Shown: positions 1 through 9,531, counted from the stretch's first letter. The stretch is DNA of 44,505 nucleotides from Bacteroidetes bacterium OLB10 (GCA_001567275.1 LNBX01000044.1:1-44505); one strand, 5' to 3'. Translations and numbers: made by a program. The notes: a model not told the origin generated them from the sequence alone.

Positions 1-85
1 CGTCACCCTTCAGGGGTAGGGGGTGATTGCGAGCGATCTGAATTTATTCATAAAAAAGTTTGATGTTATGTTTTAAATTGATTTC

Positions 86-1657
86 TTACTCTACCACCAC
101 CAACTTTTTATTTACCCGTTGGTTGTTGCTGGTGATGGTGCACTGATACACTCCATCTGCAATTTTGGGTAATGAAATATATTGCAGCGTACTCCATGGC
201 GGCAAGGTTTGGTGGTAAATTTCTTTTCCTGTTATATCAAATATCTGCAACGTACCGCTTTTGTTTTGCGGCAACAGATACATGATTCTAAAATTACCGT
301 TGTTGGGGTTGGGTGAAATGGAAAAGCGAAAATCATGCTGATTAATTTCATTTATGCCAGTTGTTAAACAAGGACAACTTGTTTGTGTAGTATCGCACCC
401 TAAATAATAGTTGGGGTGGTTGGGCACAGAACCAACATTAAAGCAAGGTAAATGCAAATCATGCAAATGAACATCGCAAGCCATGCCTGTGCTGTCAGGA
501 AAATTAATATAATGTAAATCTATCACACTGTTACCCGATGAAATATAAATCTTACCGTTTGCGGCAAGATACATCAACCAAAAATCAGATTGATAAGGCG
601 GGACAGGCGAATAATAACCATCATTAACAGCTACTATTGTTTTGCTTGCAGCTATATCTGAAGTGTCTGTATTAAATTGATAAATTCTTTGAAATGAGGA
701 ATTGTATAGATATTTTGAATCAGGTGAAAATGCTAAACCAAAACCTGTTGAACTGTCATTTAATGCAATGTAAGCTAATCCTGTAAAATTACCGGTGCAT
801 CGGTCAAAATTAAACAGCCTTACATCATGAAAGGCTGTTGATATGCCACCGCCTCTTCCTGAACCATAAACGAACTTTGTTCCATCAGGTGAAAAAGTTG
901 GTTGAGTTGCATTACCCCATGTAACAGGTGCTGGGAATCCTAAATTCTGTATTCCCATGTAGGTAATGCCCGATGAGTCCAATAAAAATTTATGAATGAT
1001 AGTGCTTGCATCTCTTAATGCAACTATCCACCAGTCCCTACCATTGGCATGTTTGCACGCTGCCAAACCCCAAACTAAATTATCATTTAATATGATTTGG
1101 TTTTTACTTGTTACTGCACCCAAACCGCCATTCAGTGATAAATCTATTTCGGAATAATAGATCTCTGTTGAAACAGCATTAGCATTATAATTTCCTGTCT
1201 GATGAAATAAAATATATTTATCGAGAATATTCGGATAAGGTAAAATTATATTTCCATACATGATAGGTAAACCAATAGGAACTAAATTGCAGTAATCATT
1301 TGTAAATGCGTTAGGACTTAAACCACTACCATTCATCATGGTATCACCTGTTGCATCAGCAATCCAACAACCATTGGTTGAAATTAATAAGTTCCCATTT
1401 TCATCACTGATATTAGCTTGTGTCTCTTGAAACGGCATTTTTCTATTTTCACCAATAACTACTATAGAATTACTATTTAATAATAATCTTCCTTTACCAT
1501 GTGTAGTCCATGTTCCAGCTGCATTTTGATAACCTATTAAAAAATTATGTGTTTTACCCTGTGATTGTACTTGATTCCAGCTAAAAACCAACAACAGCAC
1601 AAGCAGTTTGATTATACTTTTTGAGGCAATGAAATATTTCATTTTTTGATGGCTCAT
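86..1657 (-). CDS. Secreted protein with PD40/WD40-like repeats and a type IX sorting domain
   Basis: This 523-residue protein begins with a hydrophobic signal sequence (about residues 17-33, ending near QVQSQ). Blade-like motifs in the middle, such as FSPDGTKF and FSPDSKYL, resemble WD40/PD40 beta-propeller repeats. The last 80 residues or so form a type A type IX secretion sorting domain: it starts with SISPNPNNGNF, contains IFDITGKEI and ends in a basic stretch plus KKLVVVE. Proteins of this kind are exported by the Sec system, cross the outer membrane through the type IX system and are either released or anchored. A short Cys-rich segment (CDTTQTSCPC) precedes the sorting domain. The start could be Met1 or Met6. 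No enzyme motif is visible, so the function (adhesin, sugar or protein binding) is open. It is transcribed alone, away from the ffh group. Confidence 0.85.
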   Translation of the reverse strand: MSHQKMKYFIASKSIIKLLVLLLVFSWNQVQSQGKTHNFLIGYQNAAGTWTTHGKGRLLLNSNSIVVIGENRKMPFQETQANISDENGNLLISTNGCWIADATGDTMMNGSGLSPNAFTNDYCNLVPIGLPIMYGNIILPYPNILDKYILFHQTGNYNANAVSTEIYYSEIDLSLNGGLGAVTSKNQIILNDNLVWGLAACKHANGRDWWIVALRDASTIIHKFLLDSSGITYMGIQNLGFPAPVTWGNATQPTFSPDGTKFVYGSGRGGGISTAFHDVRLFNFDRCTGNFTGLAYIALNDSSTGFGLAFSPDSKYLYNSSFQRIYQFNTDTSDIAASKTIVAVNDGYYSPVPPYQSDFWLMYLAANGKIYISSGNSVIDLHYINFPDSTGMACDVHLHDLHLPCFNVGSVPNHPNYYLGCDTTQTSCPCLTTGINEINQHDFRFSISPNPNNGNFRIMYLLPQNKSGTLQIFDITGKEIYHQTLPPWSTLQYISLPKIADGVYQCTITSNNQRVNKKLVVVE

Positions 1658-1722
1658 TTACTACTTACGAAGGTACTGTTAATTACCATAAAACAGAAAT
1701 GGTATTTGTACTGACTCCTGGC

Positions 1723-1742
1723 ATCCCGTAGTACTGCGGGAT
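1723..1742. repeat. REP-like palindrome, copy 1
   Basis: ATCCCGTAGTACTGCGGGAT is a 20-base near-perfect palindrome with nine Watson-Crick pairs and one G-T pair. It shares 16 of 20 positions with a second copy 63 bases downstream. Confidence 0.65.
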
Positions 1743-1785
1743 TGCTTGGTATAATTACTCTTAATTGTTCTTTTGTCTTGACATA

Positions 1786-1805
1786 ATCCCGCAGTTCAGC
1801 GGGAC
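1786..1805. repeat. REP-like palindrome, copy 2
   Basis: ATCCCGCAGTTCAGCGGGAC forms a six-pair stem (TCCCGC/GCGGGA) around AGTTCA. It is related to the copy at 1723. Positions 1733-1743 and 1785-1795 of the two copies are also perfect 11-base inverted repeats of each other, so both can fold into one larger structure. Confidence 0.6.
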
Positions 1806-1821
1806 CAAAAAGTCAAGCCTG

Positions 1822-1943
1822 ATGAAAAATCAACTAAAATATTGTTCATTTCATCACGCAACCCAATGTCGCTGCGCTCGGGGTTGCTAACTTGTGCCTT
1901 ACGCTTTGAAATGAACTGCTATTTCTTAACGTTGATTTTTCAT
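1822..1943. repeat. Nested inverted repeat (122 bases)
   Basis: Three nested arm pairs are visible: a perfect 13-base outer pair (1822-1834 with 1931-1943, ATGAAAAATCAAC), a perfect 10-base middle pair (1844-1853 with 1907-1916, GTTCATTTCA) and a 7-base inner pair (1858-1864 with 1881-1887, GCAACCC). It could be a structured RNA, a small non-autonomous mobile element or a recombination scar. No target-site duplication was identified. Confidence 0.65.
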
Positions 1944-2270
1944 AGGGCGGTTGGGTTTTGTTCGATAAGTGTGTTTTTGTTTTTGATTGCAGAGATATTT
2001 TATTGAGAAGTGTTGCATTTCCTCCACGCACCCGTAGCCCTAAAGGGCGCTTGCGCACTTCAAATACGTTGTGCGTTTTCTAATTGTAACCCGGCAAGTT
2101 AATGTTTTATGCGGCCATACGGTACTGCAGATTGCCGTGTGTCAGGGACAATGCGCAACGTTTTGCAGAATACCTTATACTAAGATGCAGGTTACGTTTA
2201 ATTATCTTGTTTTGAATTATCACTCTCATTGCTGACGGGTATCCAACTCTCAAAAATGCTTAATCTTTCT

Positions 2271-2278
2271 TATTTTCG
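2271..2278 (+). promoter_or_regulatory. Possible -7 box of the ffh promoter
   Basis: TATTTTCG differs at one position from the Bacteroidota -7 consensus TAnnTTTG and lies 17 bases before the ffh start. A -33 box at the right distance is not obvious. Confidence 0.4.
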
Positions 2279-2295
2279 CGCTTCATTTCATAAAG

Positions 2296-3627
2296 ATGTT
2301 TGAGAATTTAAGTGATAAACTCGAGAAAGCGTTTAAGAACCTGAAAGGTCAGGGCAAAATCACAGAGATAAATGTGGCCGAAACGCTCAAGGATGTGAGA
2401 AGGGCATTGCTGGATGCAGATGTTAATTATAAGGTAGCCAAACAATTTACCGATACCATTAAGGAAAAGGCATTAGGCCAGAATGTGCTTACAGTGGTTT
2501 CGCCAGGCCAGTTGCTGGTAAAAATTGCTCATGATGAACTGTCTGCTCTCATGGGCGGGCAGGCAGCAGAGCTTAAGCTGAAAGGAAATCCTACGGTGAT
2601 ACTGATGTCGGGATTGCAAGGCTCAGGTAAGACTACTTTGTCGGGTAAACTGGCGCATTATCTGAAAACCAAGAAAGGAAAAAATCCGTTGCTTGCAGCA
2701 TGTGATGTGTACAGACCGGCAGCTATTGATCAGCTAAAAGTGCTTGCAGAGCAAATAGGGGTGGACGTATATACCGAACCCGACAATAAAAATCCTGCTG
2801 AGATAGCTCAGAATGCAGTGAAGCAAGCCAAACTGCAGGGCAACAGCGTGGTGATAGTGGATACAGCAGGGCGATTAGCTATTGACGAGCAGATGATGAA
2901 TGAAATTGCTGCCGTGAAAAAAGCTATTTCGCCTGATGAAATATTGTTTGTGGTGGACAGCATGACGGGTCAGGATGCAGTGAATACGGCAAAAGCTTTT
3001 AACGACAGACTGGATTTTGACGGAGTGGTGCTAACCAAACTCGATGGTGACACCAGAGGTGGGGCAGCTTTATCCATCAAATCGGTGGTGAACAAACCTA
3101 TAAAGTTTGTAGGTACGGGAGAAAAGATGGACGCTTTGGATGTGTTTCATCCCGAAAGGATGGCCGATCGTATTCTGGGAATGGGCGACATAGTGACACT
3201 GGTAGAGAAAGCGCAGGAGCAGTTTGACGAAAAACAGGCAGCCGAACTGCAGAAGAAGTTTGCCAAGAATCAGTTTAACTTCAACGATTTTTTAGGTCAG
3301 TTGCAGCAGATAAAAAAAATGGGCAACATCAAAGACCTTGTTTCCATGATACCCGGTGTGGGCAAAACGGTGAAAGATATGGATATTGACAATGATGCTT
3401 TCAAAAGTATTGAAGCCATAATTCAGTCAATGACACCAACGGAACGCACCAACCCCGATTTGATTAACGGCAACCGCAAGAAGAGAATTGCAGCGGGCAG
3501 TGGCACTTCGGTCCCTGAAGTGAATAAGCTCATCAAACAGTTTGATGATATGCGCAAAATGATGAAAATGATGACGGGGGGCAACATGAAAAACATGATG
3601 CGCAACATGCCGGGCATGAGAAGGTGA
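2296..3627 (+). CDS. ffh: Signal recognition particle GTPase Ffh
   Basis: The protein component of the signal recognition particle binds hydrophobic signal sequences and 4.5S RNA and delivers ribosome-nascent chain complexes to FtsY at the membrane. The 443 residues show the usual order: an N-terminal helical bundle (about 1-85), the G domain with GLQGSGKT (106-113), DTAGR (189-193) and TKLDGD (247-252), and a Met-rich M domain with the SGTSVPEVNKLIKQF RNA-binding helix region. The tail after residue 420 is rich in Met (MMKMMTGGNMKNMMRNMPG), typical of the signal-binding groove. Length and motifs are ordinary for the family. It leads a plus-strand group with folD and argS, 40 bases upstream of folD. 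Confidence 0.98.
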   Translation: MFENLSDKLEKAFKNLKGQGKITEINVAETLKDVRRALLDADVNYKVAKQFTDTIKEKALGQNVLTVVSPGQLLVKIAHDELSALMGGQAAELKLKGNPTVILMSGLQGSGKTTLSGKLAHYLKTKKGKNPLLAACDVYRPAAIDQLKVLAEQIGVDVYTEPDNKNPAEIAQNAVKQAKLQGNSVVIVDTAGRLAIDEQMMNEIAAVKKAISPDEILFVVDSMTGQDAVNTAKAFNDRLDFDGVVLTKLDGDTRGGAALSIKSVVNKPIKFVGTGEKMDALDVFHPERMADRILGMGDIVTLVEKAQEQFDEKQAAELQKKFAKNQFNFNDFLGQLQQIKKMGNIKDLVSMIPGVGKTVKDMDIDNDAFKSIEAIIQSMTPTERTNPDLINGNRKKRIAAGSGTSVPEVNKLIKQFDDMRKMMKMMTGGNMKNMMRNMPGMRR

Positions 3628-3667
3628 TAACAGATTTTCGGAAAAAAATATTTAAGAGAAATAAGCA

Positions 3668-4549
3668 GTGACATTAATTGACGGTAAAGCAACGGCAGAG
3701 GAATATAAATCAGTAATCAGGCAGGAAGTGGCAGCACTCACTGCACGCGGACTTCGTGCACCACATTTGGCAGTGATGCTGATTGGAAACAATGGTGCGA
3801 GCGAAACGTATGTTGCCAACAAAATGAAAACATGCCGTGATGCAGGTTTTGAAGCCACACTTATCCGTTATGAAAATACCGTAAGCGAGCGCGAAGTGTT
3901 GCATAAGATCAATGAAATAAATCACAACACGGAGATTGACGGGCTGATAGTGCAGTCGCCATTTCCAAATCATATATCGCCACAAAAAATCAATGAAGCC
4001 ATTCATCCGGCTAAGGATGTAGATGGATTTCATCCGGTGAATGCGGGAAGGCTGCAGCAGAATAAGCCCTGCTACATTGCAGCTACTCCCAAAGGTATAA
4101 TGCAACTGATAGAGCGTTATAAAATTGATACGCAGGGCAAGCATTGTGTGATTGTTGGGAGAAGCAATATTGTAGGCATGCCCATGAGCATACTTATGAG
4201 CCGCAATGCAAAGCCCGGCAACTGCACAGTAACTGTTTGTCACAGCAAAACAGTGAATCTTGCACAATATACTTTGCAAGCCGATATACTGATAGCAGCT
4301 ATTGGAGTGCCTGAAATGATTACTGCATCCATGGTGAAAGAAGGTGCAGTGGTGATTGATGTAGGAATTACCAGAGTGCCTGATACCTCAGCGCGCAACG
4401 GTTTCAGGCTGAAAGGTGATGTAAAATTTGACGAAGTGGCTCCAAGATGCAGTTTCATCACACCTGTACCGGGCGGAGTAGGCCCCATGACCATCATTGG
4501 TTTGCTGCAAAACACATTGCTCGCTGCCAAACATGCTATTTATAACTGA
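3668..4549 (+). CDS. folD: Bifunctional methylenetetrahydrofolate dehydrogenase/cyclohydrolase FolD
   Basis: FolD interconverts 5,10-methylene-, 5,10-methenyl- and 10-formyl-tetrahydrofolate with NADP+, supplying one-carbon units for purines and formyl-Met-tRNA. The 293 residues begin with the family opening LIDGKATAEEYK and contain YVANKMKTC with the catalytic Lys, VQSPFPNHI, PAKDVDGFHP, the NADP-binding segment VIVGRSNIVGMPMS and the C-terminal TPVPGGVGPMT. The start is GTG at 3668; the next in-frame ATG is far inside the fold, so GTG is almost certainly correct. It lies 40 bases after ffh and 11 bases before argS, so the three genes are probably cotranscribed. GlyA, encoded nearby on the other strand, makes its substrate. 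Confidence 0.98.
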   Translation: MTLIDGKATAEEYKSVIRQEVAALTARGLRAPHLAVMLIGNNGASETYVANKMKTCRDAGFEATLIRYENTVSEREVLHKINEINHNTEIDGLIVQSPFPNHISPQKINEAIHPAKDVDGFHPVNAGRLQQNKPCYIAATPKGIMQLIERYKIDTQGKHCVIVGRSNIVGMPMSILMSRNAKPGNCTVTVCHSKTVNLAQYTLQADILIAAIGVPEMITASMVKEGAVVIDVGITRVPDTSARNGFRLKGDVKFDEVAPRCSFITPVPGGVGPMTIIGLLQNTLLAAKHAIYN

Positions 4550-4560
4550 AAATACAAGCC

Positions 4561-6363
4561 ATGCTTTTTGAAGATAAATTAATTCCTGTTGTAAAAAATG
4601 CCGTAAGCGAATTGTATGCTGTGCAGGCTGATGAGAAATGGATTACGTTTCAGGAAACACGAAAAGAGTTTGAAGGTGAAATTACACTGGTGGTATTTCC
4701 GTTTACACGACTGTCGCGCAAATCGCCTGAAGAAACAGGAAAACAGTTAGGCGAGTATCTTCAGCAGCATGCTTCCGTCATCAGCTCATTTAATGTGGTG
4801 AAGGGTTTTCTGAACCTGTGTTTAAATGATGATGCTGTTCAGCAATATTATCACCTGAAACTTTCGGACGAGCAATTCGGATTCAGAAAAGCGGATGAAC
4901 AAAGCAAACCTGTATTGATAGAATATGCTTCGCCCAATACCAACAAACCCATTCACCTCGGACACCTGCGCAATATTCTGCTAGGGTTTTCGTCATCGCG
5001 GTTGTTGCAGGCTACCGGAAAGCGTGTGATTAAAGTAAGCATCATCAACGACAGGGGAGTGCACATCTGCAAATCAATGCTGGCATGGCAGAAATTCGGC
5101 AATGGCGAAACTCCTGCCTCGTCAGGAATGAAAGGCGACCATCTGGTGGGAAAATATTATGTGGAGTTTGACAAGCATTACAAGCAGGAAGTGCAGCAAC
5201 TGATGAGCGAAGGATGCACCAAGGAAGAAGCAGAGAAAAAATCGCCACTGATGACAGAAGTGCGCAGCATGCTGGTGAAGTGGGAGCAGGGCGATGAGCA
5301 GGTGCGCTCACTCTGGAAAATGATGAACGGATGGGTGTATGACGGATTTGATGTAACCTATCACCGCCTCGGTGTTGATTTTGACAAGCTCTATTACGAA
5401 TCGGACACCTATCTGCTTGGAAAAAAAATGGTGGAAGAAGGTTTGCAGAAAGGAGTTTTTAAGAAGAAGGAAGACAACAGTGTGTGGATAGATTTAACTT
5501 CGGAAGGTCTTGACGAAAAAATTGTTCAGCGTTCTGACGGTACATCGGTTTACATCACACAGGATTTGGGCACAGCGTTGCTGCGTCATGAGGAGTTTGA
5601 CTTCAACGAAAAAATTTATGTGGTAGGCAATGAGCAGGACTATCATTTCAAAGTGTTGTTTAAAATACTTGGTAAGTTAGGTTACGAATGGGCTTCGAGG
5701 CTGCATCACCTCAGCTATGCCATGGTGGATTTGCCCAGCGGAAAAATGAAATCGCGCGAAGGAACCGTTGTTGATGCCGATGACCTGATGGATGAAGTGG
5801 TGACTGCTGCTGCTGCCGAAACTCAGAAGCTGGGTAAAATAGATGAGTTCAGTAAGGATGAGTTGAGTAAATTGTATGAAACACTCGGACTTGGGGCTTT
5901 GAAATATTTTATTCTGAAAGTAGATCCTGAAAAGAGAATGTTGTTTAACCCTGCCGAAAGTGTGGAAATACATGGCAACACAGGACCGTATATTCAGTAT
6001 GTGCATGCAAGAATAAGTTCGGTATTGCGCAGAGCACAACAGATGGAAACACTCAGTGGTTTTAAAAATTTAAGCATTGCAGAACACAATGGACTTAATG
6101 CCAAAGAAAAAGAGCTGATGCTTTTCATTCTTAAATTTGAAGAAACGGTACAGAAAGCAGCTTCAGCATTTTCGCCTGCTGTGGTGGCCAATTATGTTTT
6201 TGAGCTGGCCCGTACTTTCAATCAGTTTTATCACGACAATCCGATTATTGACGAAACAAATCCTGCAACAAGTCTTTTCAGACTGAAATTATCGCAGCAC
6301 TGTGCCGATACCATTCGCAAATCGCTCTATCTGCTTGGTATTGATGCACCCGAAAGAATGTAA
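4561..6363 (+). CDS. argS: Arginyl-tRNA synthetase
   Basis: This class I synthetase charges tRNA-Arg. The 600-residue protein has the N-terminal Add1 domain (about 1-115), the HIGH-type signature HLGH at 132-135 inside SPNTNKPIHLGH, a KMSKS-like segment reading MKSREGTVV, and the C-terminal anticodon-binding helical domain typical of ArgRS (HARISSVLRRA, ending ALYLLGI-like as LYLLGIDAPERM). Length is normal. It is the last gene of the ffh-folD-argS group and converges on cmk, with only nine bases between the two stop codons. No strong terminator is seen in that gap. Confidence 0.98.
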   Translation: MLFEDKLIPVVKNAVSELYAVQADEKWITFQETRKEFEGEITLVVFPFTRLSRKSPEETGKQLGEYLQQHASVISSFNVVKGFLNLCLNDDAVQQYYHLKLSDEQFGFRKADEQSKPVLIEYASPNTNKPIHLGHLRNILLGFSSSRLLQATGKRVIKVSIINDRGVHICKSMLAWQKFGNGETPASSGMKGDHLVGKYYVEFDKHYKQEVQQLMSEGCTKEEAEKKSPLMTEVRSMLVKWEQGDEQVRSLWKMMNGWVYDGFDVTYHRLGVDFDKLYYESDTYLLGKKMVEEGLQKGVFKKKEDNSVWIDLTSEGLDEKIVQRSDGTSVYITQDLGTALLRHEEFDFNEKIYVVGNEQDYHFKVLFKILGKLGYEWASRLHHLSYAMVDLPSGKMKSREGTVVDADDLMDEVVTAAAAETQKLGKIDEFSKDELSKLYETLGLGALKYFILKVDPEKRMLFNPAESVEIHGNTGPYIQYVHARISSVLRRAQQMETLSGFKNLSIAEHNGLNAKEKELMLFILKFEETVQKAASAFSPAVVANYVFELARTFNQFYHDNPIIDETNPATSLFRLKLSQHCADTIRKSLYLLGIDAPERM

Positions 6364-6372
6364 CCGTCCGGT

Positions 6373-7074
6373 TTAAACGTTAAGAGATTTTTTTAAGTTG
6401 CTGATGGCATCCAGCACAAACTGCACCTGTTCATCACGGGTCATAAAAGTGTTGTCCAACAAAATGGCATCATCAGCTTTGCGCAGCGGACTTTCTTCGC
6501 GGTGAGTGTCTTCGTAGTCTCTGCTTTCCAGATTTTTTCTGATTTCATCAGGCGTTACTTTAATTCCTTTTTCAATCAGTTCGTGGTATCTTCTGTAAGT
6601 ACGCACTTCGGGCGATGCCGTCATAAAAATTTTTAAATCGGCATTCGGAAAAACAGTGGTTCCAATATCTCTGCCGTCCATCACCAGGTTGCCTTTGCCT
6701 GCCATTTGCTGTTGCAGCCATACCATACGCTTACGCACTTCATGGATGGCACTCACATGACTTACGTTATCCGATACTTCCATATTGCGGATTTCTTTTT
6801 CCACATTCACACCATTGAGGTAAACTTCGGCAATGCCGGATGCGTCATTGATGCGGAATTCGATGTGAATATTGTTTAACACCGGTTTGTAATCGTAGTC
6901 AAAGGAAGCCTGATCAGAAGCCAGTTTGAAAGGCACACCATGTTTCAAAAAATAAAAGGTAACGGCTCTGTACATGGCACCCGAGTCAATATAGGATAAC
7001 CGGAGCCGTTTGGCTATTGCTTTTGCAACCGTACTTTTCCCGCAGGACGAATAACCGTCAATGGCAATAATCAT
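6373..7074 (-). CDS. cmk: Cytidylate kinase
   Basis: Cmk phosphorylates CMP and dCMP to the diphosphates. The 233-residue protein has the P-loop GYSSCGKST at residues 7-15, IDSGAMYRAVT (CMP-binding), MDGRDIGTTVFP and the lid segment RRYHELIEKG, followed by SRDYEDTHREESPL, all typical of Cmk. It is the last gene of a minus-strand operon behind glyA and porQ, 53 bases after porQ. A porQ-cmk pairing is, to my recollection, common in Bacteroidota, although no functional link between the two is evident. Confidence 0.97.
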   Translation of the reverse strand: MIIAIDGYSSCGKSTVAKAIAKRLRLSYIDSGAMYRAVTFYFLKHGVPFKLASDQASFDYDYKPVLNNIHIEFRINDASGIAEVYLNGVNVEKEIRNMEVSDNVSHVSAIHEVRKRMVWLQQQMAGKGNLVMDGRDIGTTVFPNADLKIFMTASPEVRTYRRYHELIEKGIKVTPDEIRKNLESRDYEDTHREESPLRKADDAILLDNTFMTRDEQVQFVLDAISNLKKSLNV

Positions 7075-7127
7075 ATATTGAAACGTAAGGAAACCGTTTC
7101 AAAAGTAATAAAATATTGTCTTGAAAA

Positions 7128-8234
7128 TTATTTGTTGCGTTTGAAGTCACCAAGATAGGCAGAGATGGAAAGGCTGTTGGTGCCTCCGGCCAGATGATAA
7201 ATACTTCTGCTGTAGCTCAGGTGAAACTTGGATATGCGCAGTCCTAATCCGAAAGAAATACCAACCATTCCGGGTCTGCTTTCTACTTTCATTTCATTTC
7301 TTCGCTGAAAATTGTAAGCCATGCGCAGATGGAAATTTTTGGAGATAAGCACTTCGTTGCTGATGATAAAATGTCTGAGCAGTTTATTTCCGAAGGTTAC
7401 TTTTTCAGCTTCTTTCACTTCGCCTGTCAGCGGATCGGTTTCATTTTGTGTGGCAGGGTCGGTGTACGACAAATCCCATTTTTCCAAATGTCGCGCTGTG
7501 AGGGTAATCCGGAAGGGTGCTTTGGCCAATTTCTGACTTACACCAAGTTCTATTTCCACAGGAAGTTTTTCGCGGTTGCCATCATAGTACGATTTCAGCT
7601 GTACACCTGCATTGCGTATCACCAGTGCTGCCGTGGTCAGTCTGTTCATGCTCTGATAACTGATACCCAGGTCAACAGCAAGTCCGAATGCAGTGTAATG
7701 ATCAATCTGACTGAAGATGGCTTTTACGCTTGCACCGGCAAACAATATACTGTCTAACCCCACAGGCCGCGCAAGTGAAAAAGTAAGAGCGTAATCGCCA
7801 CCGCTGAAAGTTCCAAGGTCGGCAGCAGTTTCATCAGTACGGTTGAAGGTGCCATAACTTACAAACTGAAGACCTACTGATGCAGTGCCCACACCTTCAT
7901 AGTTTTTTGCGAAAGCGGTATAACCATGTTTGATTCCTGCAAAGTATGGATTGTAATTAAAAGTAATCTGTTTGTCCATTTCAGGATTCAGAATGGCAGG
8001 ATTGTTAAATGCAGCGTTAATGTCGTTGTCGCGAATGGAAATGACGTTGCCTCCCAGTGCTGACTGCCGTGTGGAAGCCGTCAGGTCGAGAAATCTGAAA
8101 ACAGCGGATCCACCTGTCTGCGCATTGGCGAAGTTAACAGTAAATAAAAGAATAGCAGTAAGGCGTAAAAACATGGTTGCAGGATTGTGATTACCAAAAC
8201 GCATCAGCAGCTTTCTTATTTTGAGCATCAGCAA
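7128..8234 (-). CDS. porQ: Type IX secretion system protein PorQ
   Basis: PorQ is an outer-membrane beta-barrel protein related to PorV/FadL and needed for type IX secretion. The mature protein starts with the family signature region GGSAVFRFLDLTASTR and ALGG, then NPAIL, and continues with alternating amphipathic strands through YFAGIKHGYTAFA. A signal peptide (MFLRLTAILLFTVNFANA then Q) begins at an internal Met whose codon ends at 8174. The true start may therefore be 8174 and not 8234, which would remove a 20-residue basic N-terminal extension. The gene begins one base after the glyA stop, which suggests translational coupling. It fits the type IX substrate encoded at 86-1657. Confidence 0.9.
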   Translation of the reverse strand: MLMLKIRKLLMRFGNHNPATMFLRLTAILLFTVNFANAQTGGSAVFRFLDLTASTRQSALGGNVISIRDNDINAAFNNPAILNPEMDKQITFNYNPYFAGIKHGYTAFAKNYEGVGTASVGLQFVSYGTFNRTDETAADLGTFSGGDYALTFSLARPVGLDSILFAGASVKAIFSQIDHYTAFGLAVDLGISYQSMNRLTTAALVIRNAGVQLKSYYDGNREKLPVEIELGVSQKLAKAPFRITLTARHLEKWDLSYTDPATQNETDPLTGEVKEAEKVTFGNKLLRHFIISNEVLISKNFHLRMAYNFQRRNEMKVESRPGMVGISFGLGLRISKFHLSYSRSIYHLAGGTNSLSISAYLGDFKRNK

Positions 8235-8235
8235 A

Positions 8236-9504
8236 TTAATATAATGGGAATTTTTCCATCATACGGTTCACTTCTTCCTTCACTTCCAGGATGACACTTT
8301 CACTGGTATGATTCAGTATCACTTTATCTATCAGTTCCACTATCTGAACCATTTCATGCTCTTTCATACCGCGAGTAGTCATGGCAGGAGTTCCCACTCT
8401 CATACCTGAGGTAACAAATGGCGATTGCGTATCAAAAGGAACCATGTTTTTATTCACGGTAATATCGGCAGCCACCAATGCATTCTCGGCCTGCTTGCCC
8501 GTAATATTTTTAGAGCGAAGGTCTATCAGCATCAGGTGATTGTCGGTACCGTTTGAAATCACTTTGTAACCTTTCTTTACAAAAGCCTCTGCCATGGTTT
8601 TTGCATTGCGGATAATCTGCAGGCAATATTCAAAATATTCGTCAGTTAAATCTTCTCCAAAGGCTACAGCTTTGGCAGCAATCACATGCTCTAAGGGTCC
8701 GCCCTGTGTGCCCGGAAAAACGGCACTGTCCATAATGGCCGACATCATGCGTGTTTCGCCTTTGGGTGTTTTCAGTCCCCATGGATTCTCAAAATCTTTT
8801 CCAATCATAATCATTCCTCCGCGAGGGCCGCGCAGTGTTTTATGCGTAGTAGTGGAAACGATGTGGCAATGTGGCATGGGGTCGTTGAGCAAACCACGTG
8901 CAATAAGTCCTGCCGGATGCGAAATATCTGCTAAAAGTAAGGCTCCTACTTTGTCGGCAATTTCGCGCAGGGCAGCATAGTTCCAGTCGCGTGAGTAGGC
9001 TGATGCACCGCAGATAATCAGTTTCGGTTTTTCCTTCAGCGCAGTTTCTTCAACCTTATTATAGTCAATGGTGCCGGTAGCTTCTTCCACACCGTAAAAA
9101 GTAGCTCTGTAAAGTTTTCCCGAAAAATTTACAGGAGAGCCATGAGTGAGGTGACCGCCATGAGAAAGATTAAAACCAAGAATGGTATCGCCTGCTTTGA
9201 GGCAACCTAACATGACAGCGGCATTGGCCTGCGCACCGGAGTGAGGTTGCACATTTGCCCATTCGGCATTGAACAATGTTTTGGCGCGGTCAATGGCAAT
9301 TTGTTCTATTTCGTCCACCACTTCGCAACCGCCATAGTAGCGTTTGCCGGGTAGTCCTTCTGCATATTTGTTGGTAAGGCATGATCCCATGGCATCCATG
9401 ACCTGCTGGCTCACAAAGTTTTCTGAGGCTATCAGCTCAAGCCCGTGGCGCTGACGCGAGAGTTCCTGTTTGATAAGTTTAAAAACGGCAGTATCTTTTT
9501 TCAT
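8236..9504 (-). CDS. glyA: Serine hydroxymethyltransferase
   Basis: GlyA is a PLP enzyme that converts serine plus tetrahydrofolate to glycine plus 5,10-methylene-tetrahydrofolate, feeding FolD. The 422-residue protein shows LIASENFVS near the N-terminus, [25 protein letters not shown] and the PLP-lysine motif [14 protein letters not shown] with Lys222. All active-site segments are intact and the length is normal. It is the first gene of the glyA-porQ-cmk operon and is divergent from the NRPS gene across 125 bases. A box reading TATATTTG on the minus strand (9532-9539) is a good candidate for its promoter. Confidence 0.98.
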   Translation of the reverse strand: MKKDTAVFKLIKQELSRQRHGLELIASENFVSQQVMDAMGSCLTNKYAEGLPGKRYYGGCEVVDEIEQIAIDRAKTLFNAEWANVQPHSGAQANAAVMLGCLKAGDTILGFNLSHGGHLTHGSPVNFSGKLYRATFYGVEEATGTIDYNKVEETALKEKPKLIICGASAYSRDWNYAALREIADKVGALLLADISHPAGLIARGLLNDPMPHCHIVSTTTHKTLRGPRGGMIMIGKDFENPWGLKTPKGETRMMSAIMDSAVFPGTQGGPLEHVIAAKAVAFGEDLTDEYFEYCLQIIRNAKTMAEAFVKKGYKVISNGTDNHLMLIDLRSKNITGKQAENALVAADITVNKNMVPFDTQSPFVTSGMRVGTPAMTTRGMKEHEMVQIVELIDKVILNHTSESVILEVKEEVNRMMEKFPLY

Positions 9505-9531
9505 TTCGATAAATTATGGAGGCAAATATAA

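Larger units (their letters stand above)
1658..2295. other. Gene-free intergenic stretch with palindromes
   Basis: No convincing gene lies in these 638 bases between the sorting-domain protein and ffh. The stretch holds two REP-like palindromes, a nested inverted repeat and a small GCCCTAAAGGGC palindrome (2037-2048). No tRNA, 4.5S RNA or tmRNA consensus could be recognised. The only open frame (minus strand, 1846-2058) runs through the inverted repeat and looks fortuitous. Confidence 0.6.

Noticed and set aside
1870..1881. A short match to the ColE1-origin string TCGCTGCGCTCGG
   Set aside because: It is only about a dozen bases long and has no surrounding plasmid sequence; chance similarity inside the inverted repeat.
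1846..2058. A 70-residue open frame on the minus strand
   Set aside because: It runs through the nested inverted repeat, has no recognisable motif or start context, and has low-complexity content.
2059..2295. A possible 4.5S RNA or other small RNA next to ffh
   Set aside because: The conserved 4.5S core (GGAAGGAAGCAGCC-like) was not found and no stable stem of the right form was seen.
3710..4279. A 189-residue frame antisense to folD
   Set aside because: FolD on the other strand is clearly the gene; the antisense product has no domain and is His/Cys-rich in the way shadow frames are.
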